This document shows, one piece after another, positions 10,693 through 20,823 of a stretch of 64,000 bases of DNA. Source of the stretch: Antedon mediterranea (lineage: Eukaryota; Echinodermata; Crinoidea; Comatulida; Antedonidae). The notes under the pieces were generated by a model. The model did not search any database. It saw only the letters and a program-made list of their open reading frames with translations, and was not told where the DNA came from. Position 1 is the first letter of the stretch, and every line of letters starts with the position of its first letter. The stretch lies in the NCBI RefSeq assembly GCF_964355755.1, contig NC_092673.1, forward strand, positions 13,023,001 through 13,087,000, read 5' to 3'. Both the position numbers and the translations under genes were made by a program.

Positions 10693-12425
10693 CGCCCGTA
10701 TTCTTAAACCGGACTTTAGTCGTAGTTCGAAGTTCGACTTGAAAATGTCGTAGTTCGAGCTATTACTTCAAATTCGATTCAAAAACGATGTATCCAAAAT
10801 TTAACTTTTCATGTTGTTCATATCAAAATGTATTGCTATTAAATTACTCAATGTACAGAGGAGAGTGACGTGTGTGCTTCGTTCGTCCAACACAAGCATG
10901 ATGATGGAAGGGGGAAATTATGTTACAATGTTTATGACGTACCTTGATGACGGGTGTCCTTATGTAAAATATTGGTCGATTATAGCTTGTCTGTAGACTC
11001 TACCAGCTAATGCATCCTCTACATTTTCATCACCATTAACTTCTTCATCGATTTCAATATCTACATCATCCCGTATAAATTCTACATTTCTTATAATGGT
11101 GATGTTGTGTAGGCAAGCTACAGCAACTATGGTTGTTAGGGTTGTTTCAAGCTTTAAGCGTAAATAATTTAAACAATTGAATTTACGCTTCCAGTTCCCA
11201 AACAACCGCTCAACTGAATTCCTGGTTCTAATTTGGGACCGGTTGTACCTCTGTTGAGGCCTCCTATCAGGATTGATAACTGGTGTCAGGAGGTACCTCT
11301 TGCACCCATAACCAGAATCTCCAAGTAGCACACCATTGTGTACTCGACGTTCAAATTCTTCGCAAATTAAACTATTTTCAAAAATACGAGAGTCGTGCAC
11401 GGACCCTTGCCATCTAGCAACAATGTCTCTAATCATTAGACGATGGTCACCTATAACTTGGACATTTATAGAAAAATATCCCTTTCTGTTCCGAAATAGT
11501 TCGGCTTCCTGTCCACCTGGACAAGGTATCCGTACGTGCGTGCAGTCGATACATCCGATTACATTAGGGAAACCAGCAATCGCCCTAAATCCTTGTTGAA
11601 CGATATCTCTGCCATCACCCATTGGAAACACAATCCACCTTCTATTCTCCTGTGCTAAAGCTCGAGAAACTTTTGCGATTATTCTGGAAAGGGTAGTTGC
11701 GATATGTTTTTTGCATCCCCGTGCATTAACTGAAATGTTCCAGTAGCAAAATAGCGTAGGGCTACGCAAACCTCTAACAACGGTGGTATTGTTGGGTGAC
11801 CACCACCTCCTCTTGTATCCTTACGTAAATCAAGAATTCCTAACAATTCAACAATAATCTCTTTAGAAACCCGATACCTTTGGACGAATTGGGAATCGTC
11901 ATAATCAAATAGGGGGTTTGAACGATCTCTTATTACTTCAATTTCACGATAATTTAAGCGATCATATCGCTGAACACGGGCGTTGAATTGCCTCGCCATG
12001 GTTATTAAAAATGGCGGATCAAAATAAAGTCCAACTTAACCAAGTTAAGTCGGACTTCAACATTACAAAAAAAGCCATTTATGACACGGTGTTAAAAAAC
12101 CCCAATTAGCATTATCAAAATAAATATAAAATAATATTGTAATGAGCTAATAAAAAACTAGACATTTCATAATTCAAAATGCAACAAAAGTGATACGTTT
12201 ATTCACGACACCTTTTTTATAAACATCGTTTAAAAACCATTTAGTCGACCATTTAGTCTGCCCCATCCAGGACTAAAAAAATCGATCAAAATCCGTCTTG
12301 ATTTAGTCGAGGTTGGCCTGAATTAGTCGGCGATTTAGTTGAAGTTCGGTTTATGAATTAAAATGACGTCATTTTTAAAGTTTTAGCTCGAACTACGACT
12401 AAAATCCGGTTTAAGAATACGGGCG
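10693..12425 (-). mobile_element. PIF/Harbinger DNA transposon with one frameshift
   Basis: Terminal inverted repeats of 38 bp with one mismatch, beginning CGCCCGTATTCTTAAACCGG, lie at 10693-10730 and 12388-12425. The 3-bp target duplication TAA flanks both sides (10690-10692 and 12426-12428), the TWA site typical of the superfamily. The 1733-bp element encodes only a HARBI1-like transposase on the minus strand; the Myb/SANT-like second gene common in Harbinger elements is absent. Intact ends and a single frameshift indicate a recent insertion. Confidence 0.93.
10960..11999 (-). pseudogene. HARBI1-like transposase (one frameshift)
   Basis: The N-terminal part (11999-11679) starts MARQFNARVQRYDRLNYREI and holds the helical region through LEVCVALRYFATGTFQL. 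The C-terminal part (to 10960) carries the DDE_Tnp_4 core: GCIDCTHVRIP (first Asp), the WQGSVHDSRIF segment, GDSGYGCKRYL and RNSVERLFGNWKRKF (catalytic Glu). Alignment of the two overlapping frames around 11695-11700 suggests loss of one base, the only disruption seen. Without it the protein would be about 340 residues, normal for HARBI1-type nucleases. It binds element ends and cuts at TWA sites in the nucleus. It ends with an acidic stretch containing DDVDIEIDEE. The ATG at 11999 sits about 390 bp inside the right TIR, leaving space for a promoter. Confidence 0.9.
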
Positions 12426-12518
12426 TAAGTGCCAACAGGAAAATATTCCGAATATCTGCAGAGGTACCATCTCGTCATTCGGATTATTTTCCAGTTGGCA
12501 CTTAATCTATTTTTTTGC

Positions 12519-12837
12519 AGCATGCAATTCAACAACTGTTATCGCGATGAGGGCGTGATCAGGTTTCATTCTCCATCCACGTGTGAGACAAGTAGTGTCA
12601 CCATAAAGTTACTATAGTCGCATTTCTAGCTCTCTATGTAAAATGTATGTGCGCGAATGCAAACATAAATATGTTATATGTTAGCCCATGATATGAAATT
12701 GATGGGAGTGAGTTTAGTTGATATGGGTTGTGTTATTATATGGAGATATGACAGTCTTCTCTTCATTTAACTTCAGCATGTTGGTACTCATCCATTAACT
12801 ACCATTATTTATTAATTACCTATAAGTTTACTTGCGG
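12519..12837. other. Intergenic stretch, nothing recognised
   Basis: Mixed-composition DNA without coding similarity, between the palindrome and a retroelement fragment. Confidence 0.4.
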
Positions 12838-13015
12838 CAAGCATAAGTGAACCATCCGTCATAAGCTGATGTCTTTGGTAGGATCTTCACAGTCCCTAAA
12901 CAAGTCCGTGTAGTAGAAGTGAAAGTTAATGGTGGGATCAAAACTCGACCAGTCAATAAACTATGCCCACTAGTAGAATGCACCGAGGAGCAGAACTGTA
13001 CTTTGATAATCAAAA
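12838..13015 (+). pseudogene. LTR-retrotransposon (BEL/Pao-like) Pol C-terminal tail
   Basis: A short plus-strand frame reads VRVVEVKVNGGIKTRPVNKL followed by CPLVECTEE, matching the conserved tail of BEL/Pao-type Pol proteins (VRVVEV...G...TRPV.KLCPLE). Only this tail is visible. The upstream integrase and any LTR were not found. The assignment rests on one short motif, and a Gypsy origin is possible. Confidence 0.5.
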
Positions 13016-13340
13016 TAATCAATACTAATAAAATTGGAAATCACCGACGTCACCATTATTGGGCCTATCAATGTTCTGTTGCCTAGTGTTGTTGGTTACA
13101 CGTCTTTTTTCCTAAAAAATGGAATGCGATAGGTTTTCAAGCATGTTAAGTTAATAATACAAAATAGAAAGAATAGTTAAAATTACGTTACTGAAACATT
13201 TTTAGATGATTTTGTTAAGACAAGGTTGCATTACATTACTTATTCTAATATCTATAGATTTAGAAGTTGTTAAAAATAATTTTCTTTAGTTTGACATCAG
13301 TCTGTCAAGAAGTGGAGAATGTTCCGGAGATAATCATTAG

Positions 13341-13424
13341 AATAATAACCCTGGCGGATATGTGGTTGCTACGATGATGCAGAATAATAACCCTGGCGGA
13401 TATGTGGTTGCTAGGATGATGCAG
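13341..13424. repeat. 42-bp tandem duplication
   Basis: Two adjacent 42-bp copies (13341-13382 and 13383-13424) starting AATAATAACCCTGGCGGATA, differing at one base. It is too short to assign. Just downstream (13494-13530) are small hairpins around ACCGCCGTTTAGCGGT and GGTATATGCGCATACC. Confidence 0.85.
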
Positions 13425-14214
13425 ATGTCATTGTACTGATGTAATGTTAAATTCTTCTCCATAACACACAGCATTTACACTGTGTTATAAATTTTACCGC
13501 CGTTTAGCGGTATGGTATATGCGCATACCTGGCGCGTGTATGTGCGGACCTTAAATGACAGGTAATTCTAGCCAATCGTAGCACTGCGAAACAAAATGCA
13601 CTGAAATTTTACACACGAAAACGCGTTTGATAGGCGCGTCAACAATTCAGAAGCTGTAGATGTTATAAAATTTGATCGGACTTTGTAAAGCTATTAAACA
13701 TACTTAATTTAATAATAATTATTATTATAATAATTTTTAAAAAGTACAGTTAATATCTTGAATAATATAAATATGTACATATCTACTTCATATTGTTATT
13801 TAATGTCTTTTTAGTTGTTTTACAGCTGTTTCAAAAACCATCGTTTAGCATTTGTGACATGGTTGTTTTGCAACGACATGCACACGCACAGACAATTCAA
13901 CAGCTCAGACTGTGCTGTTATGTGTTTTATTATGTGAAGCTAGCAACTGTAGAAAAACTGAATAAAGTTAAAAATATACCTACCTGTGTTTTCATTTGAT
14001 AAACTTGTTTTATTCACTGAATTGATATGATTGATTTTAGTAAGGGCATCACATTTTAACATAACTATTTTGTAGGTGGTCTAATACAATCATCATGACT
14101 GAAACAAAATACACAAAAACTTTGGTTTGTTTGGTACTGTATGTGCTTTAAAAAAAATTTTTTTTTTTTATGGTGAAACAGGCATATTATGTCTATATAA
14201 TTATAGATACATTT
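13425..14214. other. AT-rich intergenic DNA
   Basis: One open frame of 68 codons at 13793-13999 matches nothing I recognise and may be chance. AATAAAG near 13962 could be a polyadenylation signal. No repeat is evident beyond short AT runs. Confidence 0.35.
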
Positions 14215-14870
14215 AGTGTTTTTTGGTGAAACTATCCCCTGCCGGACACCAACCCGGTATTTCTGAGTCGCGGTTTCGGGGTCATGATTTTATACAATTT
14301 ATACAATGATATATAGGCCTACAAGAACATAATTGGGTTTTCTCTCTATACACCATGGTTTTTTGTTTTTTTTTATGGTAAAACTATTCCCCGCAGGACA
14401 CCAACCTGGTATTTCTGAGTCGCGGTTTCAGCGCCATGATTTATATAGGCCTACAAGAAAAAAAAAATTACAAATAACGTATGATAGACAATGTTAACAT
14501 AAATAGGCCTGTGCTTTCTCTCTATATACAGTGTTTTTTTTGGTGTTTTTTTTTAAATGGTAAAACTATCCCCCACCGGACACCAACTTGGTATTTCTTT
14601 CTTTTTTTTTTTTTTTTTTTTTTTGTGTAATTTACACAATTTATACAATAATTTATATATAGGCCTACAAGAACAAAAACATAATTTTACAAATAACGTA
14701 TGATAGACAATGTTAACATAAATAGGCCTGTGTTTTCTCTCTATACAACGTGTTTTTTTAATTAATTAATAAATTTTTTTTTATGTTAAAACTATTTCCT
14801 GCTGGACACCAACTCGGTATTTCTTAGTTGCGGTTTTGGGGCCATGATTTATGTAGGCCTACAAGAACAA
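14215..14870. repeat. Diverged satellite with 150-220 bp unit, four copies
   Basis: A core AACTATCCCCTGCCGGACAC and following GGTATTTCTGAGTCGCGGTT recurs near 14228, 14388, 14565 and 14787. Each copy is preceded by a poly-T run and followed by ATATAGGCCTACAAGAAC. Copies differ in poly-T length and by many substitutions. The alternation of T-run, core and AGGCCTACAAG is consistent with an old tandem array. Confidence 0.8.
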
Positions 14871-15068
14871 AAAGTGCTCTCTGAGTATGGAGATTAAATA
14901 CTAACATTAGCCTTTCAACATTATCTCGAACTGGGGCATATTGTCTGGCGTCTGCATTTACTGCCGTGTTCGGACAACAGACCTAAAGTCCTAAACACAA
15001 GGGCGCATTCATTAACATGGGATATTAAGATGTGCAGTTTGGGCGGAATGTTCTGCTCAGGAAATATA
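14871..15068. other. Spacer, nothing recognised
   Basis: Short non-coding stretch next to the CLWC-family relic. Confidence 0.35.
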
Positions 15069-16364
15069 CTACAAAAGAAAATTCTCAATGCACAACAGCT
15101 GCCACCTCGTTGTTGCATAAAAATGTTGCACTTGTGAAAAAAAAAATATGGTCCAACCTACCGGCAAATTAACATACCTCTGGTGATCGAGAAGTCCCTC
15201 TAAGCATACCAGGACTCTCACCGAATTACGCAAAATCTCCTTGAAATGATTCCCAATAAAACATTGCGAATGGTATGCTTGATTTTTGACGTGCAGCTCA
15301 TCATCCAAAATTGAATTCAACAACTTTTCTCTTGGACCAATTATCCCTTTAACTTCTTCATATACTTCCGCCAATTCCTTTTCTGCTACACCCTTCTCCT
15401 TTTCCATCTTTTCTACGCTTTCCTTACAACTTTTTTCTCTATTGGTGTTCAAGCTGCTTTCTACATTGATGACAATGGAATTCCATATTGCACATAGTCC
15501 TCACCCTTCAAGCCCACACAATCTACATGAAACCATTTCCTATCCTCTTCCAACTCCTCATCACAGCTTTCGCATCTAATCCAGGAAATGTCCCCAGCCA
15601 CTACTCCTTCTACTTTATGCCTTGCGAGTTCACTAGTGGCTAGGGCACATTTGTCCGAAAGACCATTTCCACGTTGACGATTCATACAATTTCGAAATCC
15701 TTCCAGAAGTGAAACTTGATATCTTAAGTCGGCTCTTGATACTTCCGTCTTCTCTTCTAATTCTAGTTCTGTTATTTATTTGTTAATTTCGTAGCTTAAG
15801 TTAGTTAAGATGTTTTAAAAGGTACCAAGCTTGATTAGCTCTGGCTATATCTTGGCTACCTTTTGTATTGATTAATTGTTTGATAAAATAAAGAAGAAGA
15901 ACAGGGAAAAAATTACTTTACCTTTTCCGTTTTCATGTTCCATTCAACGAACGTCGGGTTCTCTTCGACATTTTTACTTCCGCTTTTCTCGCTATGTCCT
16001 CGATTTGCTTTGAAAAACGAACCGTGAGACCTAACATGATATGTAGTACTGGTGGAACTACATGCACCATGTCACTTCCCATTGGCAGTAATGGTGCCTC
16101 GAAGATTGAGTGGTGGAACTTGCTGTCTCCTTTATTTTTTTTATCTGCTTTGCAGTTTGCGAGGTCTGTGGCCATTTGTCCTGGTGTTCTTTCTTCGGCA
16201 TACCACGAGGCGTTTTCACACCAGTTGCCATCTTCAGATTTTACCATTGGTGAATGTGGACGAATGGTTCGTTCATTTACAGGCCTGTACAGGTCGTCAC
16301 GATGGATATAACACCACAGACAGGGGAAGGTAGACACCGGTCCGAGGTGGCCCACTTGAGCCAC
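15069..16364 (-). pseudogene. Multi-copy 'CLWC' family protein relic, three coding blocks
   Basis: Block 1 (16364-15922) reads GHLGPVSTFPCLWCYIHRDD, then HHSIFEAPLLPMGSDMVHVV and LHIMLGLTVRFSKQIEDI. After an apparent frameshift near 15970 it ends in NPTFVEWNMKTEK at a GGAAAAG|GTAAAG donor (15921). Block 2 (15685-15461) has a CESCDEEL...WFHVDCVGL motif resembling a PHD-type zinc finger. Block 3 (15452-15069) is a charged coiled-coil-like stretch ending LHVKNQAYHSQCFIGNH, the family C-terminal hallmark. The family is multi-copy and uncharacterised in cnidarians and echinoderms, and a better copy lies at 41.9-43.2 kb. Transposon origin is inferred from copy number and decay. Whether the PHD-like block belongs to the same gene is uncertain. 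Confidence 0.6.
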
Positions 16365-16751
16365 TCATAATTACTGACTGGTTTTTCACATTTTCTGTAG
16401 TGTTAACTCATTCTGCAAATGAACTGTTAAGTGTACACACCTAACATAGCTATGTCCTCGATTTGCTTTGAAAAACGAACCGTGAGACCTAACATGATAT
16501 GTAGTACTGGTGGAACTACATGCACCATGTCACTTCCCATTGGCAGTAATGGTGCCTCGAAGATTGAGTGGTGGAACTTGCTGTCTCCTTTATTTTTTTT
16601 ATCTTCTTTGCAGTTTGCGATGGATGGATGGATATAACACCACAGACAGGGGAAGGTAGACACCGGTCCGAGGTGGCCCACTTGAGCCACTCATAATTAC
16701 TGACTGGTTTTTCACATTTTCTGTAGTGTTAACTCATTCTTTGACATGTAT
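15991..16751. repeat. Local duplication with internal deletion
   Basis: Copy 1 (15991-16411) and copy 2 (16449-16742) are nearly identical, but copy 2 lacks about 145 bp (after GTTTGCGA near 16619), where a short ATGG repeat lies at the join. Both share GCTATGTCCTCGATTTGCTT at the start and TAACTCATTCT at the end. The duplication includes the CLWC exon. Confidence 0.9.
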
Positions 16752-16932
16752 CTCAAATGGTGGTAGCATGTTGTATCCTACACAACTTCTGCATTGATGA
16801 ATGAGATATATACAATCAAGTGGGATGTTGCAGATGAACATTACCAGCAGCCACATGTAGAAGATGAGCCTTTTGTAGAGGCCAATGCCATTAGGGCAGC
16901 TTTAGTACAGTACTTTGCCTATTTACTGTAAT
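16752..16932 (+). pseudogene. HARBI1-like transposase C-terminal fragment
   Basis: Plus-strand frames read VACCILHNFCIDE, a hallmark of the helix after the catalytic Glu in DDE_Tnp_4 transposases. After a frameshift come WDVADEHYQQPHVEDEPFVE and NAIRAALVQYFA before a stop near 16931. Only the last part is present. It abuts the duplicated CLWC block, so the insertion or duplication cut off the rest. It differs from the Harbinger copies at 10.7 and 37 kb. Confidence 0.7.
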
Positions 16933-17605
16933 GTAGACAAGAAAACATTCTGTAATAAATATTTTGCTATCTATAAATAATGTGCTGCAATTTCATTCAA
17001 TTTTTGGGTAAACATGCGAGACTTTATTCATAATTTAAAATATACGTTACAGTAATAATGAAATAACAAATAACTTGGAAAAGAAGACATCGAATATTGA
17101 ATGATTTTTTGTAATACAGCAATTGCATAAAGATACTGAATATGTAAATATGTGTACAATTTTATTTCTTAAAAATTAAAATGTAATACAGTAATAACCT
17201 TGTTCACAATTATACAGCAAAATGATGCAACAAGTAACTTTTATAATGCAATATAAGCAACTGCACAAGGCCATCCATTCTGTACTGTACATATGTAAAC
17301 ATTTTCTTTTTTGTTTTAGTACACCAATGAATTCATAATTAAAATTATACGGTAGTGATGAAATGACAATGGATTTTATAATGCACCAGCAACAATTGCA
17401 TATTAAGGCTACCTATTCTGTATGTACTTATATTTTAACATTTTTCTTTTCTTAAATTGATATAACTTCTTTTATGTTTTAATTACACTTAATGCACACT
17501 TCTAAATTTGACAGTAATATAGGGTTGCATAAACATTGTTTTTAAACTGGGAAAACGAATGTGCAACATGCAATAATACGTGAAAATATTTGCTCGCAGC
17601 GCCAA
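16933..17605. other. AT-rich DNA without recognised genes
   Basis: Mostly low-complexity AT-rich sequence with repeated TGTACAT and TTTTATAATGCA fragments (two similar segments near 17220-17290 and 17360-17420). No coding signal was found. Confidence 0.4.
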
Positions 17606-17913
17606 TGTTGTAAAACGGCCGAGAATATAATCAGATTAGCAGAAAGTAGTGTGGCTTACCTGTCGTTGTGGGCTGGTCTCTTGGGAGTTCATAGCCCAGC
17701 AATTTCCAACAGTAAACACTACAATCTTTATGTGGTATCTGGGTATCACGCACGGTAGACACTCAGTCTAATATTCCGATGAGCGGTGTCTGTTCTCCGT
17801 GTATCTGCTATTCCGTCTAAACCTCAAGAGAGCGCAGGTCTCTCCGGGACGGCACACATGACCTCGGGTCACTCGGTGGACCAAACCATTAAGCGGAGGG
17901 GTATTTCACTACA
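17606..17913 (-). repeat. Candidate 3' LTR (308 bp, TG...CA)
   Basis: On the minus strand the segment starts TGTAGTGAAATACC directly after the polypurine tract and ends CAACA, giving TG...CA ends. It contains ACGACAG|GTAAGCC, a consensus 5' splice site. No second LTR exists in the window, so the boundaries are inferred from the tract and the dinucleotides only. Just beyond the end lies TTGGCGCTGCGAGCA, which resembles a primer-binding site. Confidence 0.5.
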
Positions 17914-17921
17914 CTTCCCCC
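17914..17921 (-). promoter_or_regulatory. Polypurine tract (plus-strand primer site)
   Basis: Minus-strand GGGGGAAG immediately precedes TGTAGTG, the usual position of the plus-strand primer next to the 3' LTR. Confidence 0.5.
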
Positions 17922-18088
17922 GATTTTATAAGGCCAGGGCCGGCGCCCGGGTGGTCATGCTGTAAAAAAAAACAATAACTTCTGGTTAACGCTAAGATAA
18001 CTGAATCTGGTGCATCTTCTAGCACCTTACAAAAAATAACATAATAAAATAACTTAAAACTTCTGGTAGGCCGCCGGAATGGTCGGCT

Positions 18089-19600
18089 CTACACCATAAG
18101 GAACAGATCTCGGCCGTTCTTCCGGGTCAAGTCTAGAACTTGCTCGGCGTCCTGGCCCAAGATCCTTCCGACTACCTCGGTGCACCCACTCGTTGCCCCG
18201 GAGGAGCAAAGTGGGGCCCATCGGATTCCAGTAGCAGGCGAAAGATGTGTAAAGCTGAAATAGGTCAGGGGGAAAACACTCCTAAACCTATCGGCCATTA
18301 GCACAGTCGATGAGAAATTATGCAGTAGAATGCGTACACATCTTTGAACCCGTGCTATCTGCAAGATGTTTAGGCAGTTCTGATAACACGTCTCCGCCGT
18401 CGGGTCGTTGCGACTGCCTCTTAGGTGCAGTCAAATCGCCAGATGGTGTCGAGGTGAGAAAACCTGTGCCAGTCAGCTACCGGAACGGAGTGGTCCAAGC
18501 CAATCTCCCCGAGCACCCGGGTAGCGCCGGAGCGCACCAAGGCCTTCAGTCGGGAGAGTTGACCAGGCGAGACCTTTTTGGGGTGCACCCCGACCCCCAC
18601 CTCATATCCCTCTCGCCGAAGGCGATGAATCTCCTCCGCTGAAGGGTAAGAGGGAGGATCGCAAAAGATGGCGACACCCCCAACAGGTCTTACCGGCTTT
18701 GTCTGGGCTCAAGCTGGTTCAGCTAGCAAGGTCTCCATCAGTGTGGCTCGAGGAGACAGCCTCAGAAAAGAGCGCAAACGGTCCGGGTGGAAGTGGGCGT
18801 CGAACGCTCTCATCGTGGTCCGCACCATCTTCTTCTGCCGCCTGGAGGGGGTCGGTGACCCGAGCCTCCTTTTGCGTTTTACGTTCTTAAGTCTGGTGGC
18901 CGGTGGCTGGGCGCGGCCAGTCTCGGCCTCAGCTTCGGCTGCGGCGGGCTGGGCGAGGGGATTCTCGGCCTCAGCTTCGGCGGCTAGCTGGCTCATCTTG
19001 GTGATGTCCATCCGCTGGGCCATCGCTACCATGTAGCGCCAATGGATTAGGGCCGCTGGATGGTTGAGTGGCACAAGGTTAAATCCTTCAGGTGGCTCAC
19101 CTCCGATCGCCACTTGTAGCTCGGACATCATCTCCAGTGTCCTCTGGTCGATGACGCCTACATGCGGACCAACAGCCCTCTCAGCATTCAGCTGGGTGAC
19201 CAGGTCGTCCAAAGTGGACTCCGGCCTACCCAATATTTCAACGGCGTACTTCCGCAGCAGGCAGAGCTTGGTCTGTGTTTTTTGCGGAGTCGACGGTAAT
19301 TTAAAACATGAGGGGAGGTGGTGCGACCACACGTGCCTCCTCATGTTGTGCACAGCCTCGAAGTTACATCCCGGAAACACGCACAGGTTTTTACGCCGTG
19401 GGCGTGAATCCTCGGTCGGCGCTGGATGGTGGTGGTTCTGGCGTTGACTCGAGGGCAGTATCTACGCCGGTCACGTCTCCACTGACCTCCGCCGTTGGTG
19501 CTGGGGTAGGTTCAGATGCGAGTAGTCGTCGCCAGGTTTCCTCCTGCTCCTCTCCCGACAGGGCACGCCACCGTCCATCGACTTGCCGTTGTTGTCTCAA
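18089..19600 (-). pseudogene. Extra retroelement ORF: zinc-finger-like segment plus TatD-like hydrolase
   Basis: Lies between pol and the LTR, where env would be. A Gln/Glu-rich N-terminus (19600-19391) shifts frame into CVFPGCNFEAVHNMRRHVWSHH, a C2H2-like motif with C-x4-C-x10-H-x3-H spacing. A helical Ala/Glu-rich linker with two AEAE tracts and a basic stretch (KNVKRKRR) follows. Then comes a TatD-family fold in order: FDAHFHPDR (HxH metal ligands, about 18800), a stop near 18706, GYEVGVGVHPKK, VLGEIGLDHSVP (Glu ligand, about 18500), and after a stop and frameshift HNFSSTVLMADRF and FPLTYFSFTHL. The end is EQVLDLTRKNGRDLF (about 18100). The usual LLLETDSP motif with the last Asp is not visible. 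TatD proteins are metal-dependent 3'-5' DNases. Role in the element is unknown. Confidence 0.7.
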
Positions 19601-19695
19601 CCCGATTTCGGTTGCGCCGAAAACAACTTATGGAGATACAAAAATACGAAGACAATTAAATAACGGTACCCTACAATCGCTTCAGCTTGGACTAC

Positions 19696-20823
19696 TCAGT
19701 CTCTGCAGTTAGCGCATTTGTAGCGGTCGATATTCAGAGCGTCTAAAGGTGAGACATTCACGCAGGCGCCATGGTACCAAACGTCACAGTAATCGCACTG
19801 AATCATGAATGACCCAGCCCAGGGCTTCCGGCAGGAACAGTATAGCGTTCCAGGCGCATCGTCGACGTTCTCCTCGCTCGGATCTGAAAGAGATAAATGA
19901 TAGTTAGTTATCCACCTCGGGAGCTGCCGGTCGTGACAGGGCTTGAGCTTGTCGTGGTTAAAAACCATCACTTTGTTCCTCAGCTTGACCCGGAACAGTC
20001 CCGGAGAGATAACTTGGATGATGATGCCGGGTCCCTTCCAAGGAGGACACAGCTTCTTGCATTTACCCTTCGGTTGGCTATTATCTAGCACATATACCTT
20101 ATCCCCACGGTCGTAGGGGCGTGAGAGGACACGGAGGTCGTAGTCTCTCTTCATGCGTCGCTGCGTTTCCCCCAGAGTAGCCCATGCTATGTCGTGTACT
20201 TCACGGATTGATTGTGTGAGAGCGGTCACGTAGCTATCGGGTGCTCGTGCAGTTGGAGGGTCGCTAGCTGTAAACATGAGATCGGCCGGAAGGTTGATCT
20301 CTCGTCCGAGCATCAGCATGTTGGGAGTGTACCCCGTCGAGCGATTCACCGTCGCCCAGAGGGCTCCAGTTAGCTGTGGTAGAAACACATCCCAATCTTT
20401 CTGCTGCCGGCCTACAAAACATCTCACAGCATCCATCAGTGTCCGGTTGTATCGCTCCACCTGGCCGTTGGCGGCGGGTCGGTAACTGGTGGTCCTGGTC
20501 TTGTGGATCTGTAAAACTTTACATAAAGAACTAAATAATTCACTTTCAAAATTACTCCCCTGATCAGAGTGGAGTTCCAAAGGCATCCCGAACCGGGAGA
20601 AGAAATTCCCTACCACGGCTCGGGCCGTTACCTCCGCTGTCTGACAAGGAAGTGGGCTCGCTTCAACCCACTTAGTGAATTGGTCCACCATCATGAGAAT
20701 GTATACATTGCCCATGTTGGTTTTAGGCAAAGGCCCAAGGAAATCGATATGTACCCGTTCCATGGGTGTACCTGCATGAAAGTTTGTTAAGGGATACCGG
20801 GCTTTACGGCCGGTTTTCTTATT
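19696..20823 (-). pseudogene. Ty3/Gypsy integrase with C-terminal PHD finger
   Basis: Recognisable integrase begins at KKTGRKARYPL (about 20820). Counting from an upstream ATG-frame at 20970, the catalytic triad is D76 (HIDFLGPLP), D136 (HSDQGSN) and E172 (NGQVERYNRT): D-x59-D-x35-E, exactly the retroviral-type spacing. The C-terminal domain contains YDRGDKVYVL, WKGPGIIIQV and NHDKLKPCH. The last 48 residues (19842-19699) are a PHD finger: CSC, CDYC, H, C, and CANC give Cys4-His-Cys3. It resembles PHF8/KDM7 PHDs, including aromatic-cage positions (Tyr before the first Cys, a Met before CDYC, Trp in VWYH). The frame is open from the core to the stop. The HHCC domain is deleted, so integration activity is unlikely. 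Confidence 0.9.

Larger units (their letters stand above)
10677..12516. repeat. Palindrome (fold-back element) interrupted by the Harbinger insertion
   Basis: If the Harbinger element and one TAA copy are mentally removed, sequence 10677-10692 plus 12429-12453 forms the left arm and 12478-12516 the right arm of a near-perfect inverted repeat. The arms are about 38 bp and include TAGATTAAGTGCCAAC and its complement, with a loop of about 24 bp. The transposon inserted at the TAA in the left arm. The palindrome therefore predates it and could be a MITE-like or hairpin element. Confidence 0.8.

Noticed and set aside
13793-13999. 68-codon open frame with AATAAAG
   Set aside because: No homology recognised and composition indistinguishable from surrounding AT-rich DNA; mentioned only in the spacer entry.
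18310-19712. Long plus-strand open frames in the GC-rich region
   Set aside because: They are antisense to the integrase-PHD and TatD-like frames, have low-complexity Arg/Ser/Ala composition and carry no domain; GC-rich DNA lacks stop codons by chance.
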